Positions 37,163-45,633 of a stretch of DNA of 64,000 nt are shown here, one piece after another. The stretch is from Flavobacterium sp. W4I14 (GTDB taxonomy: Bacteria; Bacteroidota; Bacteroidia; Sphingobacteriales; Sphingobacteriaceae). A program made the translations under genes and the position numbers. Each line of letters begins with the position of its first letter. The first letter of the stretch is position 1. A model generated the notes under the pieces. That model made no database searches, was not told where the DNA came from, and saw nothing but the letters and a program-made list of their open reading frames with translations. The stretch lies in NCBI GenBank assembly GCA_030817875.1, contig JAUSZU010000001.1, positions 3,038,001 through 3,102,000 on the forward strand. The letters run 5' to 3'.

Positions 37163-37954
37163 TTATTTTTTTGACAGTTTTTTTAACCATGTCACTACAT
37201 CAGCTGCTGCTTTATCATTTTCGAAACCCATTTCTTTTGGTAAACGTCCGTTAACATATTCGTCGTACAACCATGGGTCTGCAATGGCGATTACTGTTCC
37301 TTTACCATATTTAGCCGAAGCAATAACTGTCGCATTAGCCGCATTTTTCAAAACCGGTTTTGCAGCATTCTTGGTTTCAATAGCGCAAACATCTTTCATA
37401 AATATTTTTTGCGCCGTTTTAAATACAGGATTGTTTTTAGTTGAAATAGCACCGTCTTCAAAATGTTTATCATCAATAACATGATTTTGCATTTCGTTAG
37501 TAAAATGCATACCAAATACATTGGCTAATTTATTAAAGTGCGGCAACTCTACATTTGCACTATCATTGGCAAACATCACCAATACGCCTCCTTGTTTTAC
37601 CCATGCAGAAATTTCGGTGATATCTGCCGCCTGTATATAATTTGGTTTTGGATTTTCTTTTGGTCGATCAGGATCTACAATTAGATATACATCAGTTCCT
37701 TTTAACTTGGCTGCAGTAGGAGCCGTTTCTAAAGAATCTAACTTAAAGCCTTGTTTCTTAAAGATGTTTCCTAAAATAAAGAAATTTCCATAATCGCTTT
37801 TGCCCCATAAATAATGAAAACGCTCTACCTCTCCAGCTTTATTTTTTCGGGTTTCGCGATTAAAAAAATAATCTAAAGTAACGGTTTGTGCACTCGCCAG
37901 AACAGATGAGCAGATTAAAATAGAAAGTGTGCAAACTCTAAAAAGCATTTTCAT
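37163..37954 (-). CDS. Secreted protein with glutamine-amidotransferase-like (DUF4350-like) fold
   Basis: A 263-residue protein with a signal peptide (about 1-22, ASAQ). GNIFKKQGFKLDSL, VYLIVDPD, WVKQGGVLVMFAND and GKGTVIAIADPWLYDEY match the class I glutamine-amidotransferase-like fold seen in DUF4350 and in proteins attached to unsaturated rhamnogalacturonyl hydrolases. The nucleophilic Cys of true amidotransferases is not evident, so it is probably non-catalytic or a binding domain. It is exported to the periplasm or surface. The convergent neighbour and the 175-base gap to the next gene suggest a single-gene transcript. Confidence 0.55.
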   Translation of the reverse strand: MKMLFRVCTLSILICSSVLASAQTVTLDYFFNRETRKNKAGEVERFHYLWGKSDYGNFFILGNIFKKQGFKLDSLETAPTAAKLKGTDVYLIVDPDRPKENPKPNYIQAADITEISAWVKQGGVLVMFANDSANVELPHFNKLANVFGMHFTNEMQNHVIDDKHFEDGAISTKNNPVFKTAQKIFMKDVCAIETKNAAKPVLKNAANATVIASAKYGKGTVIAIADPWLYDEYVNGRLPKEMGFENDKAAADVVTWLKKLSKK

Positions 37955-38129
37955 AATATATATCGGGTTAAATTGTAAATATCAATAACCCAAAAGTATA
38001 AAATTTAACTATAATCAAATTGCGATAATCAACCGCTATGGGTATAATTAACTGCAAAACTTACTCCATATCAAACTAAATTGATTTACCATAACAAAAA
38101 AATAGCATAAGACTATTCAACTTAACCGT

Positions 38130-38276
38130 TTAGAGCCAGTGCAGGTAATCTTGTTCTCCATCATTCTTTTTCTTGTTTACTTTAAGGCGCTTTTTGTACA
38201 AAGCCACTAAAAAGAAAGCAATTATCAGAAAGGTAGCTCCTATCTGCGCTATATTTTCTAAATCGAGATCGAACAT
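38130..38276 (-). CDS. Small single-pass membrane protein (48 residues) after serC-DUF1015
   Basis: A short gene found by reading the gap. It starts MFDLDLENIAQIGA, has one hydrophobic helix (about residues 8-27, TFLIIAFFLVALY), then a strongly basic stretch, KKRLKVNKKKN, and ends in DYLHWL. The charge pattern places the N-terminus outside and the basic tail in the cytoplasm. It begins 25 bases after the stop of the DUF1015 gene on the same strand, so it is probably co-transcribed. Function unknown. Amino-acid pattern and context argue for a real gene rather than a chance frame. Confidence 0.6.
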   Translation of the reverse strand: MFDLDLENIAQIGATFLIIAFFLVALYKKRLKVNKKKNDGEQDYLHWL

Positions 38277-38301
38277 ATCGTTTGTTTTATAGGTTTATCT
38301 A

Positions 38302-39423
38302 TTAATTTACCCTTACCTGTTCTCCTTTCGCCGTTATGGCCACCGGGCTACTCGCCATAAATCCCTGAGGGATTTTAGGTTCTATCCAGGTAGATTTAGG
38401 CGGCAAAAACTCACCCTTTTCTGCAGCAGTAATAAATGCATCGGCTGTCATCGGAAAAAGAGAAAAACCAATTGATGTTCCATCATGATTCAACCCAGCA
38501 AGAAATTGAGACCATTTACAATCCGGAAAGCAGACGAGTCTTTCGTCTGCTTTTGGTTTATTGATGCCCAGCACAGTTGACAGAATTTTATCTTGTAAAA
38601 TCACCGTATCTGGCACTTCTGACAATGCAATAGAAGCTTTATTTAAATCCAGCTGATACCATTCGCCTTTAAAAAAAAGGCCTAACCTATTCTTCTGATC
38701 AGGTTTATAAGCTTTATTATTGGGGATTTTTGAGATATAATAATATGCTTTCAGTTTTTCCATCAGCAGCGAATAAGAAATATCTACACCAGAAACCATT
38801 CTATGAAAGGCACCTATCGAAATTACATCTGCAGAAACAAATAGCGAACTGATCTGCTGAGCTGTGTTTTTCTGCAACGAACAGGCTGCTTCCAAACGAT
38901 GATGACCATCGGCAAGGTAAACCGCATGAAGTTCCATAAACGCTTCACCAAATTTTTCAATAACATCTTCTTCCAAAACCTGATAAAGAAAATGTCCCAT
39001 CTGCGACCATTCGCTTGCCAAAGGTTTACGTGTACGCACCACAAAATCAATAAGCGCATCTAAAGTTTTATCTTTTTTATGGACCAATAAGATTGGCGAT
39101 TTTTGCGTTGTTTTATTTTTACGATCTATTTTAAGTGATTCTACTTTCGAGGATACCGTTTCCTCGTGCCTTTTAATTGCATTTACCGGTGTTTGAGAGA
39201 GATCGGTAGCTGCCCAAATCCCCCTCATTACACCAAATTCGCTACGGAACTCGTAAACATAAATAGCAGGCCGATCTTCCAAAGGACATCCGAATAGGTT
39301 AAGCAGGTCTTCAAACGACAGCTGCTCATTTTTATGCACCTTACCGTTTACCTGATCAGAAATCATCAGATCAAAGATGTCTTTACCTGGCTGTAATGCC
39401 TTTAATGGTGAGATTTTTATCAT
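38302..39423 (-). CDS. DUF1015 family protein (serC-linked)
   Basis: A 373-residue cytoplasmic protein. HAVYLADGHHRLEAA around residue 167 is the DUF1015 signature (DGHHR), where His and Arg suggest a phosphate- or metal-binding site. FLPPKSTWIEPK closes the domain as usual. It is somewhat shorter than the typical 410 residues, mostly in the N-terminal third. It follows serC by 11 bases; serC-DUF1015 linkage is common in Bacteroidota and has suggested a link to serine or phosphoserine metabolism. No serA gene is next to it here, unlike in many relatives. Biochemical activity unknown. Confidence 0.75.
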   Translation of the reverse strand: MIKISPLKALQPGKDIFDLMISDQVNGKVHKNEQLSFEDLLNLFGCPLEDRPAIYVYEFRSEFGVMRGIWAATDLSQTPVNAIKRHEETVSSKVESLKIDRKNKTTQKSPILLVHKKDKTLDALIDFVVRTRKPLASEWSQMGHFLYQVLEEDVIEKFGEAFMELHAVYLADGHHRLEAACSLQKNTAQQISSLFVSADVISIGAFHRMVSGVDISYSLLMEKLKAYYYISKIPNNKAYKPDQKNRLGLFFKGEWYQLDLNKASIALSEVPDTVILQDKILSTVLGINKPKADERLVCFPDCKWSQFLAGLNHDGTSIGFSLFPMTADAFITAAEKGEFLPPKSTWIEPKIPQGFMASSPVAITAKGEQVRVN

Positions 39424-39434
39424 CGTTTAACGGA

Positions 39435-40532
39435 TTATTCGAGTTCAAGAACTGTTCTATCACTATATATTTTTTCAAAGCTGGCCATTGCGTTTACCAA
39501 TGCTTCAACGCTCGATAATGGAAGCGCATTGTAAAGCGAAGCCCTAAATCCACCAACTGTTCTATAGCCTTTTATGCCTACAATTCCCTGATCTACTGCA
39601 AATTTTAAAAATTCGGTCTCTACCTCTTTGTTAATGGCTAAGAAAGTAACGTTCATTCGAGAACGATGATCAACATCGGCCGTACCGTAAAAAAGCGGAT
39701 TCCGGTCTATTTCGGCATATAATAATTTTGCCTTTTCTATATTTCTTTGTTCTATTCCACTAACACCACCTTGGTCTTTAAGCCACAATAAATTAAGCAT
39801 GGCCACATAAATAGAAAAAACTGGCGGTGTATTGTACATGCTCATATTATCGCGAAATACCCGATAATCCAACATTGATGGGATTTCCTTTTTTGCCTGA
39901 TCAAGAAATTCATTTTTAGCAATAACGAGTGTCATCCCCGCCGGTCCCATATTCTTTTGGGCACCTGCATAAATAAGATCAAAATCGGTGACGTTAATTT
40001 TTCTGGAAAAAATATCTGATGACATATCGCATATCAACGGCGCACCGGCAGTAGAGAAATCAAATATTTCCGTCCCCTCAATTGTATTATTTGAAGTACA
40101 ATGCAGGTACGCAGCTTGTTTATCGTTATTAAACTCAACTGGGATATAAGCATAATCTTTATCTTTAGAAGAAGCCACTAGCTCCACTTCGCCAAACAAT
40201 TTGGCCTCTTTAATGGCTTTTTGTGCAAAATACCCGGTATCAAGATAAGCGGCTTTTTTTCCTTCACTCAAAAAATTCATCGGAACCATGGCAAATTGTG
40301 TACTGGCCCCACCCTGCAAAAAAAGTACTGAATAGTGATCGGGAACAGACAATAACTCGCGAACCAAAAGCTGGGTTTTAAGTACCACATCTTCAAATTC
40401 TGGCGATCGATGAGAAACCTCTAAAATAGATAACCCCATCCCTCCCCAATTGATTACGGCCTGAGCAGCTTGTTCCATTACAGATGACGGCAATATGCAT
40501 GGGCCAGCACCGAAATTGTGTTTTTTATGCAT
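39435..40532 (-). CDS. serC: Phosphoserine aminotransferase
   Basis: A 365-residue PLP enzyme that converts 3-phosphohydroxypyruvate and glutamate to O-phosphoserine in serine biosynthesis. It may also act in pyridoxine synthesis. FGAGPCILP opens the protein, SHRSPEF and FLQGGASTQFAMVPMN are family motifs, and Lys193 in YAGAQKNMGPAG binds PLP. GYRTVGGFRASLYNA lies near the end. Length and order match SerC. It starts a short operon with DUF1015 and the 48-residue membrane protein, divergent from an Lrp/AsnC regulator, which may control it. Confidence 0.96.
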   Translation of the reverse strand: MHKKHNFGAGPCILPSSVMEQAAQAVINWGGMGLSILEVSHRSPEFEDVVLKTQLLVRELLSVPDHYSVLFLQGGASTQFAMVPMNFLSEGKKAAYLDTGYFAQKAIKEAKLFGEVELVASSKDKDYAYIPVEFNNDKQAAYLHCTSNNTIEGTEIFDFSTAGAPLICDMSSDIFSRKINVTDFDLIYAGAQKNMGPAGMTLVIAKNEFLDQAKKEIPSMLDYRVFRDNMSMYNTPPVFSIYVAMLNLLWLKDQGGVSGIEQRNIEKAKLLYAEIDRNPLFYGTADVDHRSRMNVTFLAINKEVETEFLKFAVDQGIVGIKGYRTVGGFRASLYNALPLSSVEALVNAMASFEKIYSDRTVLELE

Positions 40533-40736
40533 GAGAAAAATAATATTCGGTTAAATTAATTATAGCGTAAAGATCAGTAGTTAAGCAAATTATACCGCAA
40601 CAACTTATTTTTTTGGTAAAAATTATTTTTTATCAAACCCTAAACATCCTAAAAATTTGGTTTAGCATATCAGGAAAATAAGCTGACAGAATATAATTTT
40701 TATTTCCACTCCATAATTTTCACCATTATTGTAATA

Positions 40737-40850
40737 TATACACTAAGTACATTTTTAAAAAATGACAATAAATTAAATAAATATACCTTAATTTAACTAT
40801 TTTTAGGCTGCACAAAAGCGAACAAAAAAGAAACAATTATACACTAAGTA
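40737..40850. promoter_or_regulatory. Two direct repeats TATACACTAAGTA in the serC-lrp intergenic region
   Basis: Identical 13-base copies at 40737-40749 and 40838-40850, start to start 101 bases. The second ends 5 bases before the ATG of the Lrp/AsnC gene. Each contains TAC-N5-GTA, a half-palindrome. They are candidate binding sites for the regulator itself, controlling its own gene and perhaps serC. Confidence 0.45.
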
Positions 40851-40855
40851 TTTAC

Positions 40856-41323
40856 ATGCAGCCTCAAAAAGTTGATCAGACTGATATCGAAATCTTAAAT
40901 CTCTTACAACGTGATGGATTATTAACCTATAAAGAAGTTTCGGGAAAGCTTAGAAAAAGCATGACCCACATTGTAGACCGCATTAAAAAACTGCGGTCAA
41001 ATGGCTACATCAAATCAACAGTTGCCATTGTAGACATCGATAAACTGAGGTCGCATTTTATAGCCTTTCCGCACATTCAGCTTACCATGCATTCGGAAGA
41101 TATTGTAAGAGCATTTAAGACCGAAATGGAAAAATACCCAGAAGTGATGGAGTGTTACCACCTTACCGGACATTTCGATTTTATGCTTAAAGTGGCCATG
41201 CCCGATATGGTTTCTTATAACAATTTCCTGAGAGATAATATAGGCGCACTGGCTTATGTAGGAAACATTCAGAGCTTTTTGGTACTGAATCAATCGAAAG
41301 CCGAAACCGCGTATGCTTTGTAG
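40856..41323 (+). CDS. Lrp/AsnC family transcriptional regulator
   Basis: A 155-residue protein with the family's two domains. An N-terminal winged helix-turn-helix (VDQTDIEILNLLQRDG to DRIKKLRSNGYIKS, about 6-54) is followed by the RAM ligand-binding domain (about 65-150) with HLTGHFDFMLKVAMPDM. These regulators form octamers or dimers and respond to amino acids. The gene is divergent from serC with a 323-base gap that contains two 13-base direct repeats, so it may regulate itself and the serine pathway. The ligand cannot be told from sequence. Confidence 0.88.
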   Translation: MQPQKVDQTDIEILNLLQRDGLLTYKEVSGKLRKSMTHIVDRIKKLRSNGYIKSTVAIVDIDKLRSHFIAFPHIQLTMHSEDIVRAFKTEMEKYPEVMECYHLTGHFDFMLKVAMPDMVSYNNFLRDNIGALAYVGNIQSFLVLNQSKAETAYAL

Positions 41324-41359
41324 ATTGGTTAACCGGGTAATCGATTCCAAATTAGCTGC

Positions 41360-41947
41360 CTAATCCTCAATATCCAGTTTGAAGTGGTCTAATAAACCCG
41401 AAAGGTTAGTAGATGAAAATCTAGCTTTTTTCATGTTGTTCAACGCGGGGTCGAAAGAAAAATTCCTTGCGGTCCGAAAGTCAGTTTTTTCCAGAATTGT
41501 GCGGTTAAAAGAGGTTGCCGTCAGGTCGCAATGATTAAAAACAGCTGAAGATAAATCGGCCGATTCAAAATCGACTTCCTTTAGCGAGCAGTTAATAAAA
41601 TTCGTTTTCCTGAGCTTGGTACCATAAAAAACAGAATAATCTAAAATGCATCCCTTAAAAGAAAAGGAGAACATAAATTTATTGCAGGTAGAAAAATCAA
41701 TACCCAGTATTTTACAATCTGTGAATGTAATGTTACTAAAACCTGTACCTGTTACCTGAGTGAGCGAGAAATTACAGTGGCTAAATTCACAGTCAACAAA
41801 ATCGTTGTGGCTTAAGTCACTTTTAGAAAAATCGCACCTTATAAATTCACACTTAATAAACTCTCGCTTTTGCAGCTGTTTACCCGCATAATTGATATCG
41901 GTAAAAGTTTTATTTTGATGAACGGTAGTTTCGCGGGGTTCTTGCAT
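41360..41947 (-). CDS. Pentapeptide repeat protein (Qnr-like)
   Basis: A 195-residue protein made of pentapeptides with Phe/Leu in the centre, for example CEFIRCDFSKSDLSHNDF and CSLKEVDFESADLSSAVF. These form a right-handed quadrilateral beta-helix. The C-terminal end, NNMKKARFSSTNLSGLLDHF, and two short non-repeat interruptions resemble the chromosomal Qnr-type proteins that mimic DNA and protect gyrase from quinolones. Function is not proven: many pentapeptide proteins have no known target. It lies 45 bases after a TetR gene on the same strand and may share its transcript. Confidence 0.75.
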   Translation of the reverse strand: MQEPRETTVHQNKTFTDINYAGKQLQKREFIKCEFIRCDFSKSDLSHNDFVDCEFSHCNFSLTQVTGTGFSNITFTDCKILGIDFSTCNKFMFSFSFKGCILDYSVFYGTKLRKTNFINCSLKEVDFESADLSSAVFNHCDLTATSFNRTILEKTDFRTARNFSFDPALNNMKKARFSSTNLSGLLDHFKLDIED

Positions 41948-41992
41948 AAAAATTATAGTTTGACAACTGTGGCAGAAAAAAGATATTTCAGC

Positions 41993-42535
41993 TTAAAGCT
42001 TAATGAGCATTTCTAAAATCTGTTGTTTTTTCTTGTCACTGATATCATAAGCACCCAGATTATCCGAATACCATAATCCATCAGCAACAAGCATCACAAT
42101 CAGGTGTTTTATACCTTGCTCGCCATCATCGCCATTACCAATGTGGGTACTAAACCATTCATCCCAGCCTTTACGGTACTCTGGATTGATCAGAATAACA
42201 TGAGTGATAATTTTCATCGTTCTTCTATAAAACAGGTCGTTACTTTTATCAATAATAAAGCGCAGGTAAGCTAAACTGCCTACCTCCTTCGATGACTTTT
42301 TTTCTTCTACAATCCACTCGGTAAGCTCTGCCAAACTTTGGTTCATCAATTCTTTTAGCAGATCTTCTTTGTTACGGAAATGGTGGATAATCCCCCCCTT
42401 GCTCAAACCCGTTTTATCGGCAATTGCCTGAAACGTAACGCGATGCCAATCTGACGCTCCGATTTCTGCTGCTGCTGCTAAAATAAGTTGTTTGCTTACC
42501 TCAGGCTCTTTTTTTCTTTTATAGGGATTTTCCAT
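41993..42535 (-). CDS. TetR/AcrR family transcriptional regulator
   Basis: A 180-residue protein. The N-terminal helix-turn-helix comprises QLILAAAAEIGASDW and VTFQAIADKTGLSKGGIIHHFRNKEDLL (about 17-62), standard for TetR repressors. The remainder is the all-helical ligand-binding domain, without distinctive residues. It is probably autoregulated: a near-palindrome ACCGAACGTTTGGT sits between the -33 and -7 promoter elements. The downstream pentapeptide gene and the divergent 81-residue gene are its likeliest targets. The ATG is only about 4 bases after the -7 box, so the mRNA may be leaderless. Confidence 0.88.
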   Translation of the reverse strand: MENPYKRKKEPEVSKQLILAAAAEIGASDWHRVTFQAIADKTGLSKGGIIHHFRNKEDLLKELMNQSLAELTEWIVEEKKSSKEVGSLAYLRFIIDKSNDLFYRRTMKIITHVILINPEYRKGWDEWFSTHIGNGDDGEQGIKHLIVMLVADGLWYSDNLGAYDISDKKKQQILEMLIKL

Positions 42536-42539
42536 ACCA

Positions 42540-42571
42540 CAAAGATACCGAACGTTTGGTTTGTTTTCAAA
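42540..42571 (-). promoter_or_regulatory. TetR-gene promoter (TTTG-N20-TATCTTTG)
   Basis: On the - strand, TTTG (42571-42568), a 20-base spacer and TATCTTTG (42547-42540) match the Bacteroidota sigma-factor consensus TTTG/TAnnTTTG exactly. The start codon of the TetR gene follows 4 bases later. Confidence 0.65.
42547..42560. promoter_or_regulatory. Probable TetR operator, ACCGAACGTTTGGT
   Basis: A 14-base near-palindrome (12 of 14 symmetric). It lies between the -33 and -7 elements of the TetR-gene promoter and covers the -33 element of the divergent promoter. The position suits repression of both directions. Confidence 0.6.
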
Positions 42572-42586
42572 TTATTATTACGTTTG
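42554..42586 (+). promoter_or_regulatory. Candidate promoter for the 81-residue gene (TTTG-N21-TACGTTTG)
   Basis: TTTG at 42554-42557 and TACGTTTG at 42579-42586 fit the Bacteroidota consensus, with 21 bases between. The -33 element lies within the TetR operator. The gene starts 64 bases downstream. Confidence 0.45.
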
Positions 42587-42650
42587 CAGTTACAAAAGAT
42601 CAGTTTCAGCTATGAATTGATCTTGAAAATCCATTAATTATTCCTAAAAT

Positions 42651-42896
42651 ATGTCCAGATACATCACTATCATTTCTACCATTATCGAATCGGGCAGCGA
42701 TATCAGTTTAATTGCTTTGGCCGTTGCAGGGTTGCAGGATATTTCAGAATGGTCTATCGATCTAGAAGATTGCGACAAAGTAATCCGCATTGTTTCGGCA
42801 AAGGATATTAGCAGTGAGTTTTGCGAAAAACTGGCGCTATTTGGGATAAAAGCATCGGTAATGCAGATTTTTGATGATCGTTATCACCTGATGTAG
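42651..42896 (+). CDS. Small hypothetical protein, possibly HMA-like fold
   Basis: An 81-residue protein without signal or membrane segment. The order beta (YITIISTI), helix (DISLIALAVAGLQDI), beta (SEWSIDLEDCDKVIRIVS), helix (SSEFCEKLALFGI), beta (KASVMQIF) suggests a ferredoxin-like fold, as in heavy-metal-associated domains. The CxxC metal motif is absent. Similar small proteins are frequent in Pedobacter-type genomes, usually unnamed. It is divergent from a TetR gene and shares its operator region, so it may be the regulated partner. A palindromic repeat follows 12 bases after the stop. Confidence 0.6.
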   Translation: MSRYITIISTIIESGSDISLIALAVAGLQDISEWSIDLEDCDKVIRIVSAKDISSEFCEKLALFGIKASVMQIFDDRYHLM

Positions 42897-42907
42897 TGCG
42901 CTAAACT

Positions 42908-42929
42908 TGTCAGATGGTAACATCTGACA
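42908..42929. repeat. Short palindrome TGTCAGATG-N4-CATCTGACA, copy 2
   Basis: Identical arms to the copy at 6501-6522, with loop GTAA, and the same CACGAAAAAA after it. It lies between the 81-residue gene and the DUF4159 gene. Confidence 0.7.
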
Positions 42930-42964
42930 GCACGAAAAAACAGCCAACTGAAAATTGTCAATTG

Positions 42965-43594
42965 CTAACTATTTATCCCCATGGCGTAAAGGATAATATT
43001 TACCCCGAACTTAGTATTGTCTTCAGCTAAAAAACGTTTGTTCCTGAAATCGTAATCCCACTCGCAGCCATAATCTTTATTACTATACAATACCCCTATC
43101 CTATTGTTAATGGTAATTGCTTTCAGGTAATCGTGTACCAGATCATCACCCCAACCATTTAACTCGAATGAAGTGGTTGGCGGTCCTTTCTCAAACTTAA
43201 AGAAAGAACTATAAATACCATGGTTATTAGGGATTTTCTTCAAAGCCTGAGGGCCAAATAAATTACTCATCTGCGTTTCGAACGAGCGGGCAAATAAACC
43301 ATCAATATCATGGTTGCAATCATCTACAAAAACAAAGCCTCCGTTGTGTACGTAAGTTTTAAAATTTACGGCTTCTTGCTGACTAAATTGAACCAATTTA
43401 TGCCCGCTTAAGTAACAGAAAGGATATTTAAATAAATCGCGACTGCTTAATTCTACAATTTTCTCTTCTTCATCCAAAGGAATGGTTGTATACTCGAGAA
43501 GAGAATTTAAGAGGTTAGAAGGCATGCGCTGATCGGTATCCCAATCGCCTGAATTATATTTTAACCTCGCAAATGTAAATTTAGCTCTTTGCAT
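42965..43594 (-). CDS. DUF4159 domain protein
   Basis: A protein of about 210 residues without a clear signal peptide. AKFTFARLKYNSGDWDTD opens it, GGFVFVDDCNH lies mid-way, and SNKDYGCEWDYDFRNKRF near the end is characteristic of DUF4159, which has a glutamine-amidotransferase-like fold without a catalytic triad. The frame can start at GTG 43597 or ATG 43594. I prefer the ATG; GGAGG lies about 13 bases upstream. It is divergent from the MoxR operon with a 100-base gap. In Bacteroidota DUF4159 proteins are regularly encoded with MoxR/DUF58 genes, so it is likely a functional partner. Function unknown. Confidence 0.75.
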   Translation of the reverse strand: MQRAKFTFARLKYNSGDWDTDQRMPSNLLNSLLEYTTIPLDEEEKIVELSSRDLFKYPFCYLSGHKLVQFSQQEAVNFKTYVHNGGFVFVDDCNHDIDGLFARSFETQMSNLFGPQALKKIPNNHGIYSSFFKFEKGPPTTSFELNGWGDDLVHDYLKAITINNRIGVLYSNKDYGCEWDYDFRNKRFLAEDNTKFGVNIILYAMGINS

Positions 43595-43696
43595 CACCCT
43601 AAAATTACCTCCATTTTTTATTAATCCGCTTTTTTATCCTAATTATCGTGTAAATTTTTTGATATTCTTTCCATTAGGCTAAAACTATCTATCAAT

Positions 43697-44743
43697 ATGC
43701 CCTATATTGAAGCACAATATCGTTATACTAAAAAATCAACCGTTTTGGAGCGTTCAGAAAGCAACCTAAAAATATTGATCGATAAGATCTCCCTTTTAAA
43801 AAGCGAAATACAAAAAGTAATTGTGGGTCAGGATGTGATCATTGAAGAAATGCTGATCGCTTTAATGGCCGGCGGACATTGTTTACTGGAAGGTGTACCA
43901 GGTTTGGCTAAAACTTTAATGGTAAGGACGATGTCGCAGGCTTTAGATCTTTCTTTTAGAAGAATCCAGTTTACGCCCGATTTAATGCCTACCGATATTG
44001 TGGGCACCGAAATACTGGAAGAAGACCACGTAACGGGAAAACGTTTTTTTAAATTTAACAAAGGCCCTTTGTTTGCCAACATTATTTTGGCAGATGAGGT
44101 GAACAGGACGCCCCCGAAAACCCAATCGGCATTGTTAGAAGCCATGCAGGAATTTGAAGTAACCTACGGCGGACAAACCTACCCTTTAGATCGCCCCTTT
44201 TTTATTCTGGCTACACAAAACCCAATTGAGCAGGCCGGAACCTACCCCCTACCAGAGGCACAGTTAGACCGCTTTCTTTTGTACATCAAAATAGGTTACC
44301 CAACGGCAGCTGAAGAAACACAGATTTTAAGCAGCACAACGGGTAGTAAAAAAGCAGTAATCAACCCGATTATTGGTGCTGAAGAAATCAAAGAACTGCA
44401 GGCCATTACCCGCGAAGTAAGCATCAGCGATGATTTAATTACTTATGTAAGCGAGATCATCCGTGCCACCCGACCTGATACTACCAGTGTAAATTTTGTA
44501 AAAGAATGGGTGCGTTGGGGCGCAGGCCCAAGGGCCGGACAAGCCTTAATATTAACAGCAAAAGCTAGAGCCTTATTTAAGGGCAGATACGCTGTAATTA
44601 TGGAAGATTTACAGGCCATGGCTTATCCAGTATTGCGACACCGTGTATTAATGAACTTTAAAGCTGAGGCTGAAAATGTTTCGTCGGATAAAGTTACCGA
44701 CGAACTGATTAAAGCCATTTCGAAACCAAAAGCCAATATTTAA
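43697..44743 (+). CDS. MoxR-type AAA+ ATPase
   Basis: A 348-residue protein. Walker A GVPGLAKT is at 66-73 and Walker B with ILADEVNR follows at about 134. The sensor region with ATQNPIEQAGTYPLPEAQLDRF is standard for MoxR proteins, which act as chaperones that insert metal cofactors or assemble complexes with a von Willebrand A partner. It starts a five-gene operon; its stop overlaps the ATG of the DUF58 gene by one base. The client of this cluster is not known. Confidence 0.92.
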   Translation: MPYIEAQYRYTKKSTVLERSESNLKILIDKISLLKSEIQKVIVGQDVIIEEMLIALMAGGHCLLEGVPGLAKTLMVRTMSQALDLSFRRIQFTPDLMPTDIVGTEILEEDHVTGKRFFKFNKGPLFANIILADEVNRTPPKTQSALLEAMQEFEVTYGGQTYPLDRPFFILATQNPIEQAGTYPLPEAQLDRFLLYIKIGYPTAAEETQILSSTTGSKKAVINPIIGAEEIKELQAITREVSISDDLITYVSEIIRATRPDTTSVNFVKEWVRWGAGPRAGQALILTAKARALFKGRYAVIMEDLQAMAYPVLRHRVLMNFKAEAENVSSDKVTDELIKAISKPKANI

Positions 44744-45630
44744 TGAGTAAACTGCTCGATCCAAAAGTATTGATGGCCATTAAAGACCTTTCATTATCGG
44801 CTAAAATGACGATTGATGGTTTTATGAACGGCATTAATAAAAGTACTGTAAAGGGCCCGGGATTAGAGTTTAGCCAATACAGAAGTTATCAACCCGGCGA
44901 CGATTTACGGTCGCTCGACTGGAAAATGTTTGCCCGCTCCGACCGTTATTATATCCGCGAATCGGAAGTGGAAACGAATATTGCTGTGCGCATATTAATA
45001 GACGCCAGTGCCTCGATGAACCATAGTGATGGCGATTTTACCAAAATAGATTATGCAAAATATCTTGGTGCATCTTTAGCTTACCTCGCCAATTTACAGG
45101 GCGATGCCATTGGTTTATATGTACTGAAAAATTCAGGGATCTTTTCCATGACCCCAAAGCAGGATTACCAGCATTTAGCCCGATTGTTTTACCAGTTGGA
45201 GCAGATTAATCCCAATGGAAGATTTACAAAGCCCATTTATTATAAAGAACTATTTGCAGGTGCACAAAAACGCGAACTATTAATTTTTGTTACCGATCTT
45301 TATCAAACAGATGATGAAATCATCAAACTGTTAGATACACTGAATACCCTTAGGCACGAAATTGTGGTTTTTCATGTAGTCTCAAGAAATGAGCTTGACC
45401 TGGATTTTAAGGGCTATAGCACCTTTGAAGATCTGGAAACAGGAGAAACCATTCAGATTGATCAGGAAAAAGCCAGACAGGACTATAAAACTAAACTCGT
45501 CACTTATTTAGAGGAAGCAAGAGTTAAAATGCTCGACAGAAGAATTTTCTACAGAACAATTTGTACTGATGAACCTTTAGACCAGGCTTTGAGGGATTTT
45601 TTAAAACAGAGAAGTAAACTTAGAATTTAA
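44743..45630 (+). CDS. DUF58 (vWA-like) domain protein
   Basis: A 295-residue protein. GPGLEFSQYRSYQPGDDLR and LDWKMFARSDRYYI are the DUF58 signature. ILIDASASMNHS supplies a MIDAS-type metal site (DxSxS) of a von Willebrand A fold. It should be the direct partner of the MoxR ATPase, with which it overlaps by one base. It is probably cytoplasmic or peripheral, as no membrane segment is visible. Three genes for membrane proteins follow. Confidence 0.9.
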   Translation: MSKLLDPKVLMAIKDLSLSAKMTIDGFMNGINKSTVKGPGLEFSQYRSYQPGDDLRSLDWKMFARSDRYYIRESEVETNIAVRILIDASASMNHSDGDFTKIDYAKYLGASLAYLANLQGDAIGLYVLKNSGIFSMTPKQDYQHLARLFYQLEQINPNGRFTKPIYYKELFAGAQKRELLIFVTDLYQTDDEIIKLLDTLNTLRHEIVVFHVVSRNELDLDFKGYSTFEDLETGETIQIDQEKARQDYKTKLVTYLEEARVKMLDRRIFYRTICTDEPLDQALRDFLKQRSKLRI

Positions 45631-45633
45631 ACG

